Assembly: GCF_005047595.1 (NCBI RefSeq)
Contig: NZ_SUPL01000003.1
Span: forward strand, 372,001-436,000
Source of the DNA: Pontimicrobium aquaticum
GTDB taxonomy: Bacteria > Bacteroidota > Bacteroidia > Flavobacteriales > Flavobacteriaceae
Reading direction: 5' to 3'
DNA: 64,000 nt
How positions within the stretch are numbered: position 1 is the first letter of the stretch; every line of letters starts with the position of its first letter. This document shows, one piece after another, positions 7,971-16,818 of the stretch. Under the pieces are notes generated by a model. The model ran no database searches. It was not told the DNA's origin and saw nothing but the letters and a program-made list of their open reading frames with translations. A program made the translations under genes and the position numbers.

Positions 7971-10235
7971 ATGATTCCAAAAGTTTTTAGAGAGGTTATA
8001 GACCTTGGTGATGGAAGAGAAATTTCCATCGAAACCGGAAAATTAGCAAAACAAGCTCATGGTTCGGTTGTTGTACAATCTGGAAACTGTATGTTATTAT
8101 GTACAGTCGTTTCCAATTACAAACAGGCAGATGTCGATTTTTTACCCTTAACAGTAGATTATCGTGAAAAATTTGCAGCCGCGGGACGTTATCCTGGAGG
8201 CTTCTTTAAAAGAGAAGCGAGACCGAGTGATGGCGAAGTATTAACGATGCGTTTAGTAGATCGTGTATTACGTCCATTATTTCCAAAAGATTACCACAGT
8301 GAAACACAAGTCATGATTCAGTTAATGTCTCATGATGATAACGTAATGCCAGATGCTATGGCAGGTTTAGCAGCTTCGGCAGCTATTCAATTATCAGATT
8401 TTCCATTTGAATGTCCAATTTCTGAAGTAAGAGTTGGTCGTGTAAATGGTGAATTTATTGTAAACCCAACACGTGCTCAATTAGAAGAGTCTGACATCGA
8501 TATGATGATTGGAGCTTCTGCTGATTCCGTAATGATGGTTGAAGGTGAAATGGATGAGATTTCTGAAGAAGAAATGACAGAAGCAATTAAGTTTGCTCAT
8601 GAAGCCATTAAAGTGCAGTGTGAAGCACAAGTAAAATTAGCTGAAGCTTTTGGTAAAAAAGAAGTTCGTGAATACGAACCAGAAAGAGAAGATGAAGAGT
8701 TAGCAAAAAAGATTCACGATATGGCATACGACAAAGTGTATGCCATAGCAAAAGCTGGATCAGCAAAACATGAACGTAGTGCTGCTTTTGCAGAAATTAA
8801 AGAAGAAATTAAAGCAACATTCACTGAAGAAGAATTAGAAGATATTGGAGGCTTAGTATCTAAATACTACAGCAAAGCTGAAAAAGCTGCTGTTCGTGAT
8901 TTAACCTTAAATGAAGGATTACGTTTAGACGGTCGTAAAACTGATGAAATCAGACCAATCTGGTGCGAGGTAGATTATTTACCATCTACACATGGATCTT
9001 CGATCTTTACACGTGGAGAAACTCAAGCATTAGCTACCGTAACTTTAGGAACTTCTAGAGAAGCCAACCAAATAGATATGCCATCTTTTGAAGGCGAAGA
9101 GCGTTTCTATTTACACTATAACTTCCCTCCTTTTTCAACGGGAGAAGCAAGACCAATACGTGGTACTTCACGTCGTGAAGTAGGACATGGTAACTTAGCA
9201 CAACGTGCATTAAAAGGAATGGTTCCTGAGGATTGTCCTTATACAGTACGTGTGGTTTCAGAAGTATTAGAATCTAACGGTTCGTCATCTATGGCTACGG
9301 TTTGCTCTGGTACCATGGCATTAATGGATGCTGGTGTTCAATTAAAGAAACCTGTTTCAGGTATCGCAATGGGATTAATTTCTGATGCAGATTCTGGAAA
9401 ATACGCTGTATTATCTGATATTTTAGGTGATGAAGATCACTTAGGTGATATGGACTTTAAAGTGACAGGTACAGCCGATGGTATTACAGCTTGCCAAATG
9501 GATATTAAAGTAAAAGGATTATCTTATGAGATTCTTGTTAATGCTTTAAAACAAGCTCGCGATGGTCGTTTACATATATTAGAGAAATTGACTGACACAA
9601 TTGCTGAACCAAATGCAGAGGTTAAGGAGCATGCACCTACAATGGTTACAAGACGTATTCCTAACGAATTTATTGGAGCATTAATTGGTCCTGGTGGAAA
9701 AGTAATTCAGGAATTACAGAAGGAAACAGATACTACGATTGTTATTAACGAAGATCCTGTAACAGAAGAAGGTATTGTAGAAGTTCTAGGTGTAGGTAGT
9801 AAAGGTATTGATGCTGTCATGGCTAAAATAGATTCTTTATTATTTAAGCCAGAAGTTGGTAGTATTTATGAAGTAAAGGTCGTTAAAATGCTCGACTTTG
9901 GGGCAGTGGTTGAATATACTGAAGCTCCAGGAAACGAAGTACTATTACACGTAAGTGAATTAGCATGGGAACGCACTGAAAACGTGAGTGATGTTGTTAA
10001 CATGGGAGATGTTTTTGATGTAAAATACTTTGGTATTGATAAACGTACAAGAAAAGAAAAAGTATCTCGCAAGGCGATTTTACCTAAACCTGAAGGTTAT
10101 GTAGAAAGACCTCCAAGAGATAATAACCGTGGGCGTGATAATCGTGGACGTGACAACAGAGGTAGAGATAGTCGTGGGCGTGATAACCGTCGTGACGATA
10201 GACGATCTAGAGACGACGATAAGAAAGAAGAATAA
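7971..10235 (+). CDS. pnp: Polynucleotide phosphorylase with RGRD-repeat tail
   Basis: 754 residues from ATG 7971. The longer frame from TTG 7917 adds a non-conserved peptide and is rejected. It is a phosphorolytic 3'-5' exoribonuclease and component of RNA decay. Domains in order: two RNase PH domains (about 5-230 and 310-540) with a helical linker between them, KH (about 555-615, with IGPGGKVI) and S1 (about 620-690, DFGAVVEY and HVSELAW). After S1 there is a tail of about 45 residues made of RGRDN/S repeats and a DDDKKEE end, which is probably disordered and RNA-binding. A terminator follows. Confidence 0.97.
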   Translation: MIPKVFREVIDLGDGREISIETGKLAKQAHGSVVVQSGNCMLLCTVVSNYKQADVDFLPLTVDYREKFAAAGRYPGGFFKREARPSDGEVLTMRLVDRVLRPLFPKDYHSETQVMIQLMSHDDNVMPDAMAGLAASAAIQLSDFPFECPISEVRVGRVNGEFIVNPTRAQLEESDIDMMIGASADSVMMVEGEMDEISEEEMTEAIKFAHEAIKVQCEAQVKLAEAFGKKEVREYEPEREDEELAKKIHDMAYDKVYAIAKAGSAKHERSAAFAEIKEEIKATFTEEELEDIGGLVSKYYSKAEKAAVRDLTLNEGLRLDGRKTDEIRPIWCEVDYLPSTHGSSIFTRGETQALATVTLGTSREANQIDMPSFEGEERFYLHYNFPPFSTGEARPIRGTSRREVGHGNLAQRALKGMVPEDCPYTVRVVSEVLESNGSSSMATVCSGTMALMDAGVQLKKPVSGIAMGLISDADSGKYAVLSDILGDEDHLGDMDFKVTGTADGITACQMDIKVKGLSYEILVNALKQARDGRLHILEKLTDTIAEPNAEVKEHAPTMVTRRIPNEFIGALIGPGGKVIQELQKETDTTIVINEDPVTEEGIVEVLGVGSKGIDAVMAKIDSLLFKPEVGSIYEVKVVKMLDFGAVVEYTEAPGNEVLLHVSELAWERTENVSDVVNMGDVFDVKYFGIDKRTRKEKVSRKAILPKPEGYVERPPRDNNRGRDNRGRDNRGRDSRGRDNRRDDRRSRDDDKKEE
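10128..10187 (+). repeat. Four tandem 15-base units coding for RGRDN/S in pnp
   Basis: Four in-frame units at 10128-10142, 10143-10157, 10158-10172 and 10173-10187 each encode Arg-Gly-Arg-Asp-(Asn/Ser). The third unit uses AGA/GGT codons where the others use CGT/GGN, so the peptide is conserved beyond simple DNA duplication. Confidence 0.85.
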
Positions 10236-10260
10236 AAACCCTTCTATCTACTATAACTAT

Positions 10261-10294
10261 AAAACCTCTCGATTAATTTTGAGAGGTTTTTTTT
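10261..10294 (+). terminator. Terminator after pnp
   Basis: AAAACCTCTC (10261-10270) pairs with GAGAGGTTTT (10281-10290) around a ten-base loop, followed by more T residues. Confidence 0.88.
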
Positions 10295-10383
10295 GTATAA
10301 TAATGAGTGAATTTAAGTAATAACAAAACGTTAAAGCTTCTTAAAAATTTTGAATTCTGCTTATTTTCCTTATATTGTAGGCT

Positions 10384-10758
10384 ATGACTTTTAACGATAA
10401 AGAAGAGTATTCGGATTTTTTAGAGACTTCAGTAAATTACTTACAGAATTTGGGCTACCAAAATATCAAGGCAGATATGGAAGGTTATGAAACACCAAAA
10501 TCGTATCACAAAAAAGGAAGTGATATTACAATAACACCAGATATTGTAGCCGAAAAAGAAGGTAGAAAGCATATTTTTGATATTAGCTTAAAAACCTCAA
10601 AAACTAATTTACTAAAATCAAAGTGGCTTTTTTTAAATACTTTAAGTGTTTTAAAATCTCATCGCTTTAGGCTAATTACTACGCGAGGTCATTACAAATT
10701 CACTGATGAAATGTTAAGTGATATTAATTTAACTGACAAAAAATTAATTAAAATTTAA
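10384..10758 (+). CDS. Conserved hypothetical protein, possible restriction-endonuclease-like fold
   Basis: 124 residues, no signal peptide or membrane segment. I cannot name the family. The pattern SDITITPDIVAEKEGRKHIF followed by DISLKTSK, with an acidic residue, a turn, a beta strand and then D-x-x-x-K, faintly resembles the core of PD-(D/E)XK nuclease-like folds (DUF-type proteins of this kind occur in Bacteroidota), but the second acidic position is not canonical. The C-terminal half has alternating hydrophobics (HRFRLITTRGHYKFTDEML). It lies between pnp and rpoD, both on the same strand, 81 bases before rpoD. The position suggests a conserved flavobacterial gene. Confidence 0.7.
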   Translation: MTFNDKEEYSDFLETSVNYLQNLGYQNIKADMEGYETPKSYHKKGSDITITPDIVAEKEGRKHIFDISLKTSKTNLLKSKWLFLNTLSVLKSHRFRLITTRGHYKFTDEMLSDINLTDKKLIKI

Positions 10759-10839
10759 TTTTTTGTAACATTTTAGTAAAAGTGTACGTATAACTATATG
10801 ACGATAGTAATAATCCCATTAAAAATAGGAGACCTTTAA

Positions 10840-11703
10840 ATGAGACAACTTAAAATCACCAAGCAGGTTACTAATAGAGAAACTGCTTCCTTAGATAAAT
10901 ATCTTCAAGAAATTGGTAAAGTTGACTTAATTACAGCAGACGAAGAAGTAGAATTAGCACAACGTATTAAAGCAGGCGATCAAATTGCTTTAGAAAAGTT
11001 AACAAAAGCTAACTTACGTTTCGTAGTATCTGTAGCTAAGCAATACCAAAATCAAGGATTAACACTTCCTGATTTAATTAATGAAGGTAATTTAGGGCTT
11101 ATAAAAGCTGCGCAGCGTTTTGATGAAACCAGAGGTTTTAAATTCATTTCGTATGCCGTATGGTGGATTCGCCAATCGATTCTTCAAGCTTTAGCTGAAC
11201 AATCACGTATTGTACGCTTACCACTCAACAAAATTGGTTCTATTAACAAGATTAATAAAACCTACGCATTCTTAGAGCAATCTCACGAGCGCCCACCAAG
11301 TGCAGAGGAAATTGCTAAAGAGTTAGATATGACAATTAACGACGTTAAAGAATCTATGAAGAATTCTGGACGTCATGTATCCATGGATGCACCTTTAGTT
11401 GAAGGTGAAGATTCTAACCTATACGATGTATTGCGTAGTGGCGAATCTCCAAATCCAGATAAAGATTTATTACACGAGTCGTTACGCACAGAGATTGAAA
11501 GAGCTCTTGAGACGCTAACACCTCGTGAAGCAGATGTAATTCGTTTATACTTTGGCTTGGGCAACCAACATCCAATGACTTTAGAAGAAATTGGTGAAAC
11601 TTTTGATCTTACTAGAGAGCGTGTTCGCCAAATTAAAGAAAAGGCAATACGTAGATTAAAACATACTTCTCGCAGTAAAATTTTAAAAACTTACTTAGGA
11701 TAG
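10840..11703 (+). CDS. rpoD: Primary sigma factor RpoD/SigA of Bacteroidota type
   Basis: 287 residues, short because it lacks region 1.1 and the non-conserved insert, as is normal in Bacteroidota. Region 1.2 is at about 16-50, region 2 at 55-125 ([41 protein letters not shown]), region 3 at 130-200 and region 4 at 225-285 with the helix-turn-helix [20 protein letters not shown]. It directs core polymerase to housekeeping promoters of the TTTG / TAnnTTTG kind. An AGGAG at 10827-10831, eight bases before the ATG, is an unusually good Shine-Dalgarno sequence for this window. Two tandem terminators follow. Confidence 0.97.
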   Translation: MRQLKITKQVTNRETASLDKYLQEIGKVDLITADEEVELAQRIKAGDQIALEKLTKANLRFVVSVAKQYQNQGLTLPDLINEGNLGLIKAAQRFDETRGFKFISYAVWWIRQSILQALAEQSRIVRLPLNKIGSINKINKTYAFLEQSHERPPSAEEIAKELDMTINDVKESMKNSGRHVSMDAPLVEGEDSNLYDVLRSGESPNPDKDLLHESLRTEIERALETLTPREADVIRLYFGLGNQHPMTLEEIGETFDLTRERVRQIKEKAIRRLKHTSRSKILKTYLG

Positions 11704-11730
11704 TTATATTTATATCCTAATAAACGCAAC

Positions 11731-11757
11731 AAACAGTTACATAACTGTTCGTTTTTT
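11731..11757 (+). terminator. First terminator after rpoD
   Basis: AACAGTTA (11732-11739) pairs with TAACTGTT (11742-11749), followed by a T-rich run. Confidence 0.65.
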
Positions 11758-11767
11758 GATTGATGAA

Positions 11768-11801
11768 GAACCCAGAGCTGATTACTCTGGGTTCATTTTT
11801 T
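11768..11801 (+). terminator. Second terminator after rpoD
   Basis: GAACCCAGAG (11768-11777) pairs perfectly with CTCTGGGTTC (11785-11794) around a seven-base loop and is followed by ATTTTTTT. The longer reading frame of rpe would begin inside this structure, which argues for the later rpe start. Confidence 0.9.
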
Positions 11802-11806
11802 TACAC

Positions 11807-11814
11807 TATTTTTG
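11807..11814 (+). promoter_or_regulatory. Candidate -7 element of rpe
   Basis: TATTTTTG matches TAnnTTTG, lies just after the rpoD terminator and 20 bases before the rpe ATG at 11835. Confidence 0.5.
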
Positions 11815-11834
11815 CCAAAAGATTTAAACACAAC

Positions 11835-12494
11835 ATGAGTAAACTAATTGCACCTTCAATTTTAGCAGCCGATTTTGCTAACCTTCAACGAGACATAGAA
11901 ATGGTAAATAAAAGTGATGCCGACTGGTTTCATATTGATATTATGGATGGTGTGTTTGTTCCTAACATCTCTTTTGGAATGCCAGTTTTAGATGCTATTT
12001 CTAAACATGCAAATAAAACTATAGATGTACATTTAATGATTGTTGACCCTGATAGGTATATTAAAACTTTTGCGGCATTAGGCAGCAATGTATTAACTGT
12101 TCATTATGAAGCCTGCACACATTTACACCGAACACTACAAGCTATAAAAGCTGAAGGCATGAAAGCTGGTGTTGCATTAAATCCGCATACAAACATAAAT
12201 TTATTAGAAGACACTATTACCGATATAGACCTTGTTTGCCTAATGAGTGTTAACCCTGGGTTTGGAGGTCAAAGCTTTATTGAAAACACCTATAGTAAAG
12301 TTGAACAATTAAAAGAGTTAATTACACGTAAAAGCGCTTCAACTTTAATTGAAATTGATGGAGGTGTTACTAATAAAAATGCTAAGCAATTAGTTGATGC
12401 TGGAGCAGATGTTTTAGTTGCTGGAAGTTATGTTTTTAAAAGCACTAACCAGATGGATACAATTAAAAACCTTAAAGCTTTAGCTAATTCTTAA
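11835..12494 (+). CDS. rpe: Ribulose-phosphate 3-epimerase
   Basis: 219 residues from ATG 11835; this is the usual family length and start (MSKLIAPSILAADFANL). An upstream in-frame ATG at 11760 would lie in the rpoD terminator. It interconverts D-ribulose 5-phosphate and D-xylulose 5-phosphate in the pentose phosphate pathway. TIM-barrel signatures: HIDIMDGVFVPNISFG with catalytic Asp, VHLMIVDPDRYI, MSVNPGFGGQSF, and EIDGGVTNKNAKQLVDAGADVLVAGSYVF with the second Asp and the phosphate-binding glycines. Cytoplasmic. Convergent with a CBS-domain gene. Confidence 0.97.
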   Translation: MSKLIAPSILAADFANLQRDIEMVNKSDADWFHIDIMDGVFVPNISFGMPVLDAISKHANKTIDVHLMIVDPDRYIKTFAALGSNVLTVHYEACTHLHRTLQAIKAEGMKAGVALNPHTNINLLEDTITDIDLVCLMSVNPGFGGQSFIENTYSKVEQLKELITRKSASTLIEIDGGVTNKNAKQLVDAGADVLVAGSYVFKSTNQMDTIKNLKALANS

Positions 12495-12518
12495 AAGTAA
12501 AAAAACAATAAAAAGACA

Positions 12519-12947
12519 TCAGTTTTCAAACTGTTCTAATAAATAATTTATTAAATCGGTAGTAGTAACAATTCCTACTAGTTTATTGTCATCTACAACT
12601 GGAATAGCGTGAAACTCTTTTTTTGCTAAAATTTCAGCCACCTCTTTTACAGTTGCTTTTGAATTAACACTTACTAAATTTTTAGCCATTACTTGCTCAA
12701 TAGTAAACATATTATAGACAATCGTATCTACATAATCTTCATTTTCATCAACTGCATCAGCAAAACTAATACGTAATAAATCGGTAAGACTTAACATTCC
12801 TTTTATAAACTTTCCGCTAACCACAGGAATATGCCTAATATGGTTTTGTTTAAATAAACGTTCTGCTATTTCTAAGCTATCTGTAGTATTTAATGTAATG
12901 ACATTTTTGGTCATTATTTCCGAAATTGGTGTTCCTCTTTTCATCAC
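12519..12947 (-). CDS. Protein of two CBS domains
   Basis: 142 residues made up of a CBS pair (Bateman module): first repeat about 8-65 (SEIMTKNVITLNTTDSLEIA, HIRHIPVV, GMLSLTDLL), second about 83-140 (QVMAKNLVSVNSKATVKEVA, FHAIPVVDDNKLVGIVTTTDLI). CBS pairs bind adenine nucleotides and regulate partner domains or proteins. This one has no other domain, so it should act in trans; its partner is unknown. The first two residues are both Met, so the start may shift by one codon. It is convergent with rpe. Confidence 0.92.
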   Translation of the reverse strand: MMKRGTPISEIMTKNVITLNTTDSLEIAERLFKQNHIRHIPVVSGKFIKGMLSLTDLLRISFADAVDENEDYVDTIVYNMFTIEQVMAKNLVSVNSKATVKEVAEILAKKEFHAIPVVDDNKLVGIVTTTDLINYLLEQFEN

Positions 12948-13033
12948 TCTAGGTTTTAAATTGCTCCTTAAAGTTAACTAAGAACTCCTGTTTAAATTAT
13001 GACAAAAGTCATACAGTAGAAATCATTATATAG

Positions 13034-13882
13034 CTAATACGATGCATAATTAAAATTAAGCATTTGCTTTACCTTACTATAGATTTTTGGAAACTGGCTT
13101 TGAAACTCCTTTGGTGTTTCAAAAAAATATTCTACTAAAACTGCCAGAAACTCAAATTGATTTTCATACGCATACGCTCTAAAATATTTAGATGCAATAA
13201 GTTTATCTCTTAAAGATTTATTATTAGAAAGCAGAGTTGTTAATTCATTAAACGAATCTTTAAAAATCGTTGAACTTACATCACGCTCTTTTATGCTATT
13301 TAAATGAATAGCATGTGCAAACTCATGAATACCAAGGTTTAAATTATCATCACCTACATTATAGCCATGTTTAAAATCTTCCCAAGAAAAAACTATTGAT
13401 TTCAATTTAGGATTAAATTCACCCTTATGATGGTTTTTATTAGTGGTGGAATAAAACGGGTTAGGATAAACAAAAACCTTATCAATCAATCCAATATAAA
13501 AATCTCTAAATCCAAAAGTAAGCATCACTGCTGTGGCTGAAATTAATACCTTAACCTCGTCAGTCATCAATAAGCCATCTCTTCCAATAAAAGTTTTATC
13601 TTTTATAAACTCAGCAACACGATGTTCAAAATATCTTTTTTGTTTATGATTGAGTTTACTAAAAAAGTAGAAATTATTTTTAAGTACAGATTTCTGATTT
13701 GGGTTTAACCTCTTTAATTTAAGATAAAAATGATTATACAAAGGTTTTTTATACTTCATTACATAAGCCATTTCGACCATTTTAAAGCCGAAATAAAAAA
13801 TCATGATTAACAGTGCAATTAAAAATATTGCAATAATGGTATTATTTAAACTAGAATCTTGTAAAGTAAAGCTATTAATCAT
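13034..13882 (-). CDS. MtfA-like zinc peptidase, membrane-anchored
   Basis: 282 residues. One transmembrane segment near the N-terminus (about 15-36), then a cytoplasmic-type MtfA (glucose-regulated metallopeptidase, DUF980) domain. The zinc site is HEFAH (176-180) with a downstream acidic cluster FEFLAVLVEYFFE that supplies the third ligand. E. coli MtfA lacks such a membrane anchor and titrates the Mlc repressor; that role is not implied here because no Mlc or PTS gene is seen. The conserved segment VMLTFGFRDFYIGLIDKVFV supports the family. It stands between the CBS gene and putP on the same strand. Confidence 0.88.
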   Translation of the reverse strand: MINSFTLQDSSLNNTIIAIFLIALLIMIFYFGFKMVEMAYVMKYKKPLYNHFYLKLKRLNPNQKSVLKNNFYFFSKLNHKQKRYFEHRVAEFIKDKTFIGRDGLLMTDEVKVLISATAVMLTFGFRDFYIGLIDKVFVYPNPFYSTTNKNHHKGEFNPKLKSIVFSWEDFKHGYNVGDDNLNLGIHEFAHAIHLNSIKERDVSSTIFKDSFNELTTLLSNNKSLRDKLIASKYFRAYAYENQFEFLAVLVEYFFETPKEFQSQFPKIYSKVKQMLNFNYASY

Positions 13883-13948
13883 TAGTTAATGAACGTAAAA
13901 GATGTATTTTAATTATTAAGTAGATTTGGTTTAAAGTAGAATAGTAGT

Positions 13949-15478
13949 CTAACTATCTTTTTTCTTAATTAGGTATGTTGAAACTACTGCTGTTAATACT
14001 GCCACTACAAATGTTAAAAGTCTAGAAGACACTATGGCATCCATTCCTGAAACTATCCAAAAAATTGTAAATATTAATCCTACAATTATAGTTAACAACG
14101 CTGGAATTCCGTGAAATCGTTTCCAAAATAAGGTTAGTAATATTACAACTGAAAACGTTGACCCAATTCCTGCCCAAACATAACCCACAATAGCATAGAC
14201 CAGATCACTAGGTGATAAATATGCTAATAATAACGCTACCAAAGATAATATAGCCGTTACTAATCTGGATTGAAATAAAGATTTTTTAGAATCTATTAAA
14301 GATGATGTATCACCAGATTTAATAATGTTCTCTGACAACTCTGTAGCCGATAGAATTAGTAAGGAATTGGCAGTAGAAATAATGGCTGCTAATACTCCAG
14401 TAATTAAAATACCTGAAACCACTGGATTAAAAACTGTTGTTAAAACTTCTGGCATTACCGTTTCTTGATCTTGTAATCCTTCTGGTCCAAACAATGCTAT
14501 ACCAATCCATCCAACCAGTAGTGCTCCTGTATAAGCTATAATGGTCCAAATGACACCAATATTTCTAGCTATTTTAGCATTTTTTTCATCTTTAATAGCC
14601 ATAAAACGCATGGTTAATTGAGGCTGACCACCCAAATACCCAAAAAACCATGAAAATGCTCCAGCAATTATAATACCAGTTCCTAACCCTTTTACAATGC
14701 TCAATGAATTAGGAAATATATTGGATAAAAATCCGAACAAAGCAGAATCATTTTTAACAACAGCACCTCCTGTCATGGTCGAATATGATTCGCCTGATTT
14801 TATTAATGCATCAGAAATAGTGTGAGCGAAGACAGTCCCTTCAGGAAGATTTGATAAATATATAAGCCCAGCTATTGGAGTTATAATAAGCGTAATAATC
14901 ATTATTATAGCTTGAATTACATCAGTATAAGTCACCGACCTAAAACCACCATAAATTGTATAGGGTATAACAAGTATTACAATAATAATCATTGCAAGGT
15001 CTTGATTGACTCCAAACAAGCTGTTTAAAGTTTTTCCTCCTCCAATAAATTGAGCTCCTACATAAAAGAAAAAGAAAAAAACAATAGTTAAACTACCAAC
15101 AATTCTAATCAATTTTCCTACTTCGCCATGTCTTTTCGCTATATAATCGGTAAACGTATCGACTTCATATTTTTCAGCTTCGTTGCGCAATCTAGATGCT
15201 AATAATACCCAAGCTACAATAATTCCAGACACACAACCTACTGCTGTCCAAATTTCCATTAAACCTGTGGCATAAGCTGCTCCAGGGAGTCCTAATAGTG
15301 CCCAAGACGATTCACCAGTGGCTCTTTCAGATAAGGCAGCTACCCAACCAGGTAACTTGCGTCCAGCAATAGCAAAATCTGAACCCGTTTTAACTTTTTT
15401 GCCTTGATAAATACCCCAAGTAATGAGCAATATCATATAAACAGACATAACAATTAAAATAATAGTTTGATTTTCCAT
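13949..15478 (-). CDS. putP: Sodium/solute symporter, PutP-like
   Basis: 509 residues with about 12-13 hydrophobic membrane segments and a short basic C-terminus (KKKDS). The SSS family signature is visible: SDFAIAGRKLPGWVAALSERATGESSWALLGLPGAAYATG near the N-terminus and the region GAQFIGGGKTLNSLFG. The closest known relatives are Na+/proline symporters. Substrate cannot be proved from sequence; proline or another amino acid is likely. A RidA-family gene lies 35 bases upstream on the same strand, so the two probably form an operon for amino acid uptake and disposal of reactive imine intermediates (inference). Confidence 0.88.
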   Translation of the reverse strand: MENQTIILIVMSVYMILLITWGIYQGKKVKTGSDFAIAGRKLPGWVAALSERATGESSWALLGLPGAAYATGLMEIWTAVGCVSGIIVAWVLLASRLRNEAEKYEVDTFTDYIAKRHGEVGKLIRIVGSLTIVFFFFFYVGAQFIGGGKTLNSLFGVNQDLAMIIIVILVIPYTIYGGFRSVTYTDVIQAIIMIITLIITPIAGLIYLSNLPEGTVFAHTISDALIKSGESYSTMTGGAVVKNDSALFGFLSNIFPNSLSIVKGLGTGIIIAGAFSWFFGYLGGQPQLTMRFMAIKDEKNAKIARNIGVIWTIIAYTGALLVGWIGIALFGPEGLQDQETVMPEVLTTVFNPVVSGILITGVLAAIISTANSLLILSATELSENIIKSGDTSSLIDSKKSLFQSRLVTAILSLVALLLAYLSPSDLVYAIVGYVWAGIGSTFSVVILLTLFWKRFHGIPALLTIIVGLIFTIFWIVSGMDAIVSSRLLTFVVAVLTAVVSTYLIKKKDS

Positions 15479-15513
15479 ATTGTCTTATTTCAAGAGACTA
15501 CTATACCTAATAA

Positions 15514-15969
15514 TTAATCACTCACTTCAAAAATAGCTTCTACCTCAACCGCCCAATCAGATGGTAATTGCATTCCAACAGCTGACCTAGCATGCATTCC
15601 TTTTTCTTCAAATACATTTATAAAGAATTCGCTTGCTCCATTAATAACTGAAGATGTATTATTGAATTTTTCGCCACAGTTTACCATACCAAATACTTTT
15701 ACAACTTTTGAAATTGATTCTATATCACAAACAGATCCTGCAGCTCTTATACAGTTAAATGCACATATTTCAGCTGCTTTTTTGGCCTCCTCCATATTAA
15801 TTTCTGAACCTACTTTACCTTGTATTTTGTAGTCTTCCCAAAAAGGTACTTGACCAGATGTAAACACTAAATTTCCAACTCTAACAGCAGAATTAAAAGG
15901 AAAACCTTCTGGCTTTAATGGTGCTGGAGAGTAAGCATATCCAAGCTCTTTTAATTTTTTAATAATCAT
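15514..15969 (-). CDS. RidA-family (YjgF/UK114) protein
   Basis: 151 residues, no signal peptide. The fold signature is clear: VRVGNLVFTSGQVPF, the helix EAKKAAEICAFNCIRAAGSVCDIESISKVVKV, and HARSAVGMQLPSDWAVEVEAIF at the end. The Arg in HARSAVG (Arg128) lies where active RidA proteins hold the carboxylate of the imine substrate, so enamine/imine deaminase activity is possible, though the sequence is of the longer RidA-like type whose substrates vary. Upstream of and probably co-transcribed with putP. A second, secreted RidA protein is encoded at 42803-43321. Confidence 0.92.
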   Translation of the reverse strand: MIIKKLKELGYAYSPAPLKPEGFPFNSAVRVGNLVFTSGQVPFWEDYKIQGKVGSEINMEEAKKAAEICAFNCIRAAGSVCDIESISKVVKVFGMVNCGEKFNNTSSVINGASEFFINVFEEKGMHARSAVGMQLPSDWAVEVEAIFEVSD

Positions 15970-16152
15970 TTTTGTTCTATTTTATGTTATATGCTACAAT
16001 GCATGAAAGTTATTTTACAATAAAAATAATAGTTGTTTAAGCAATAATTAATCATTTATTAAATGTTTAAGTTTATTTTAATTGACCCACAAACAAAACT
16101 TTAAAGAAATTATTAAACTACGAATTAATAGATTGAAATAAAATTGCATTAG

Positions 16153-16226
16153 TGACTGCGATAGGAGTCGAACCTACAACCGCTGGAGCCGAAATCCAGT
16201 GCTCTATCCAATTGAGCTACGCAGCC
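16153..16226 (-). tRNA. tRNA-Arg (anticodon TCG)
   Basis: On the minus strand the acceptor arms GGCTGCG and CGCAGTC pair (one G-T), followed by discriminator A. The anticodon stem CTGGA/TCCAG encloses loop TTTCGGC, giving anticodon TCG (reads CGA and other CGN). The T-arm contains GGTTCGACTCC. CCA is not encoded. Confidence 0.96.
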
Positions 16227-16232
16227 ATAATT

Positions 16233-16682
16233 TTACATTAATTTTGACTTAACAATAGTAGATATTGTTTTACCATCAGCTTGTCCTGCAAGTTGTTTAC
16301 TTACCATTCCCATGACTTTACCCATGTCTTTCATTCCACTTGCTCCAACATTTTTTATAACTTGAACCACTATCTTTTCGATGTCTTCTTCGCTCATAGC
16401 TTCAGGGAGAAATTGCGCAATTACCTCTGCTTCAGCCAACTCAGGAGCTGCTAAATCCTCACGACCTTGCTCAATGAAAATAGCTGCACTATCCTTACGT
16501 TGTTTTACTTGCTTTTGAAGTAATTTTAGCTCTTGCTCTTCTGTAAGTTCACTAGCAGCTCCACTTTCTGTTTTTGCTAATAAAATAGCTGATTTTACTG
16601 CTCTTAAAGCTGTTAATGCTGTTTGATTTTTTGCTTTCATAGCCTCTTTCATAGAAACCATAATTTGGTCTTGTAAACTCAT
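16233..16682 (-). CDS. yqeY: GatB/YqeY domain protein
   Basis: 149 residues, typical of stand-alone YqeY proteins. Conserved blocks: MKEAMKAKNQTALTALRAVKSAI, QVKQRKDSAAIFIEQGREDLA and VGASGMKDMGKVMGMV. The domain is related to the C-terminal tRNA-contacting tail of GatB; the cellular function of free-standing members is not settled. It lies directly downstream of ftsZ on the same strand, but the hairpin at 16751-16789 separates the two, and tRNA-Arg follows only six bases after its stop. Confidence 0.93.
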   Translation of the reverse strand: MSLQDQIMVSMKEAMKAKNQTALTALRAVKSAILLAKTESGAASELTEEQELKLLQKQVKQRKDSAAIFIEQGREDLAAPELAEAEVIAQFLPEAMSEEDIEKIVVQVIKNVGASGMKDMGKVMGMVSKQLAGQADGKTISTIVKSKLM

Positions 16683-16750
16683 AAAATAATAATTTTGATG
16701 TTGCGAAGATACTAAAAAGTAAGCAGCAAGTACTTAATATAAAGCAAATG

Positions 16751-16789
16751 AAAAACCCTAAAAACTTGAGGGAAATTTTTAGGGTTTTT
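16751..16789 (-). terminator. Terminator at the end of the dcw cluster, after ftsZ
   Basis: AAAAACCCTAAAAA (16751-16764) can pair with the T-rich right arm TTTTTAGGGTTTTT (16776-16789). The T run on the minus-strand transcript follows the stem, so it ends ftsZ transcription. Confidence 0.8.
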
Positions 16790-16818
16790 GAAGTAAATAC
16801 TAAAATAAGTGCTATTAA

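Noticed and set aside
10128-10187. CRISPR-like repeat array
   Set aside because: The units are contiguous without spacers and in frame in pnp; a coding repeat.
10129-10320. Open frame overlapping the 3' end of pnp
   Set aside because: Val/Thr/Ile repeats come from reading the RGRD-coding repeat in another frame, and the frame runs through the pnp terminator.
11760-11834. N-terminal extension of ribulose-phosphate epimerase
   Set aside because: The extra codons read through the second rpoD terminator and the rpe promoter.
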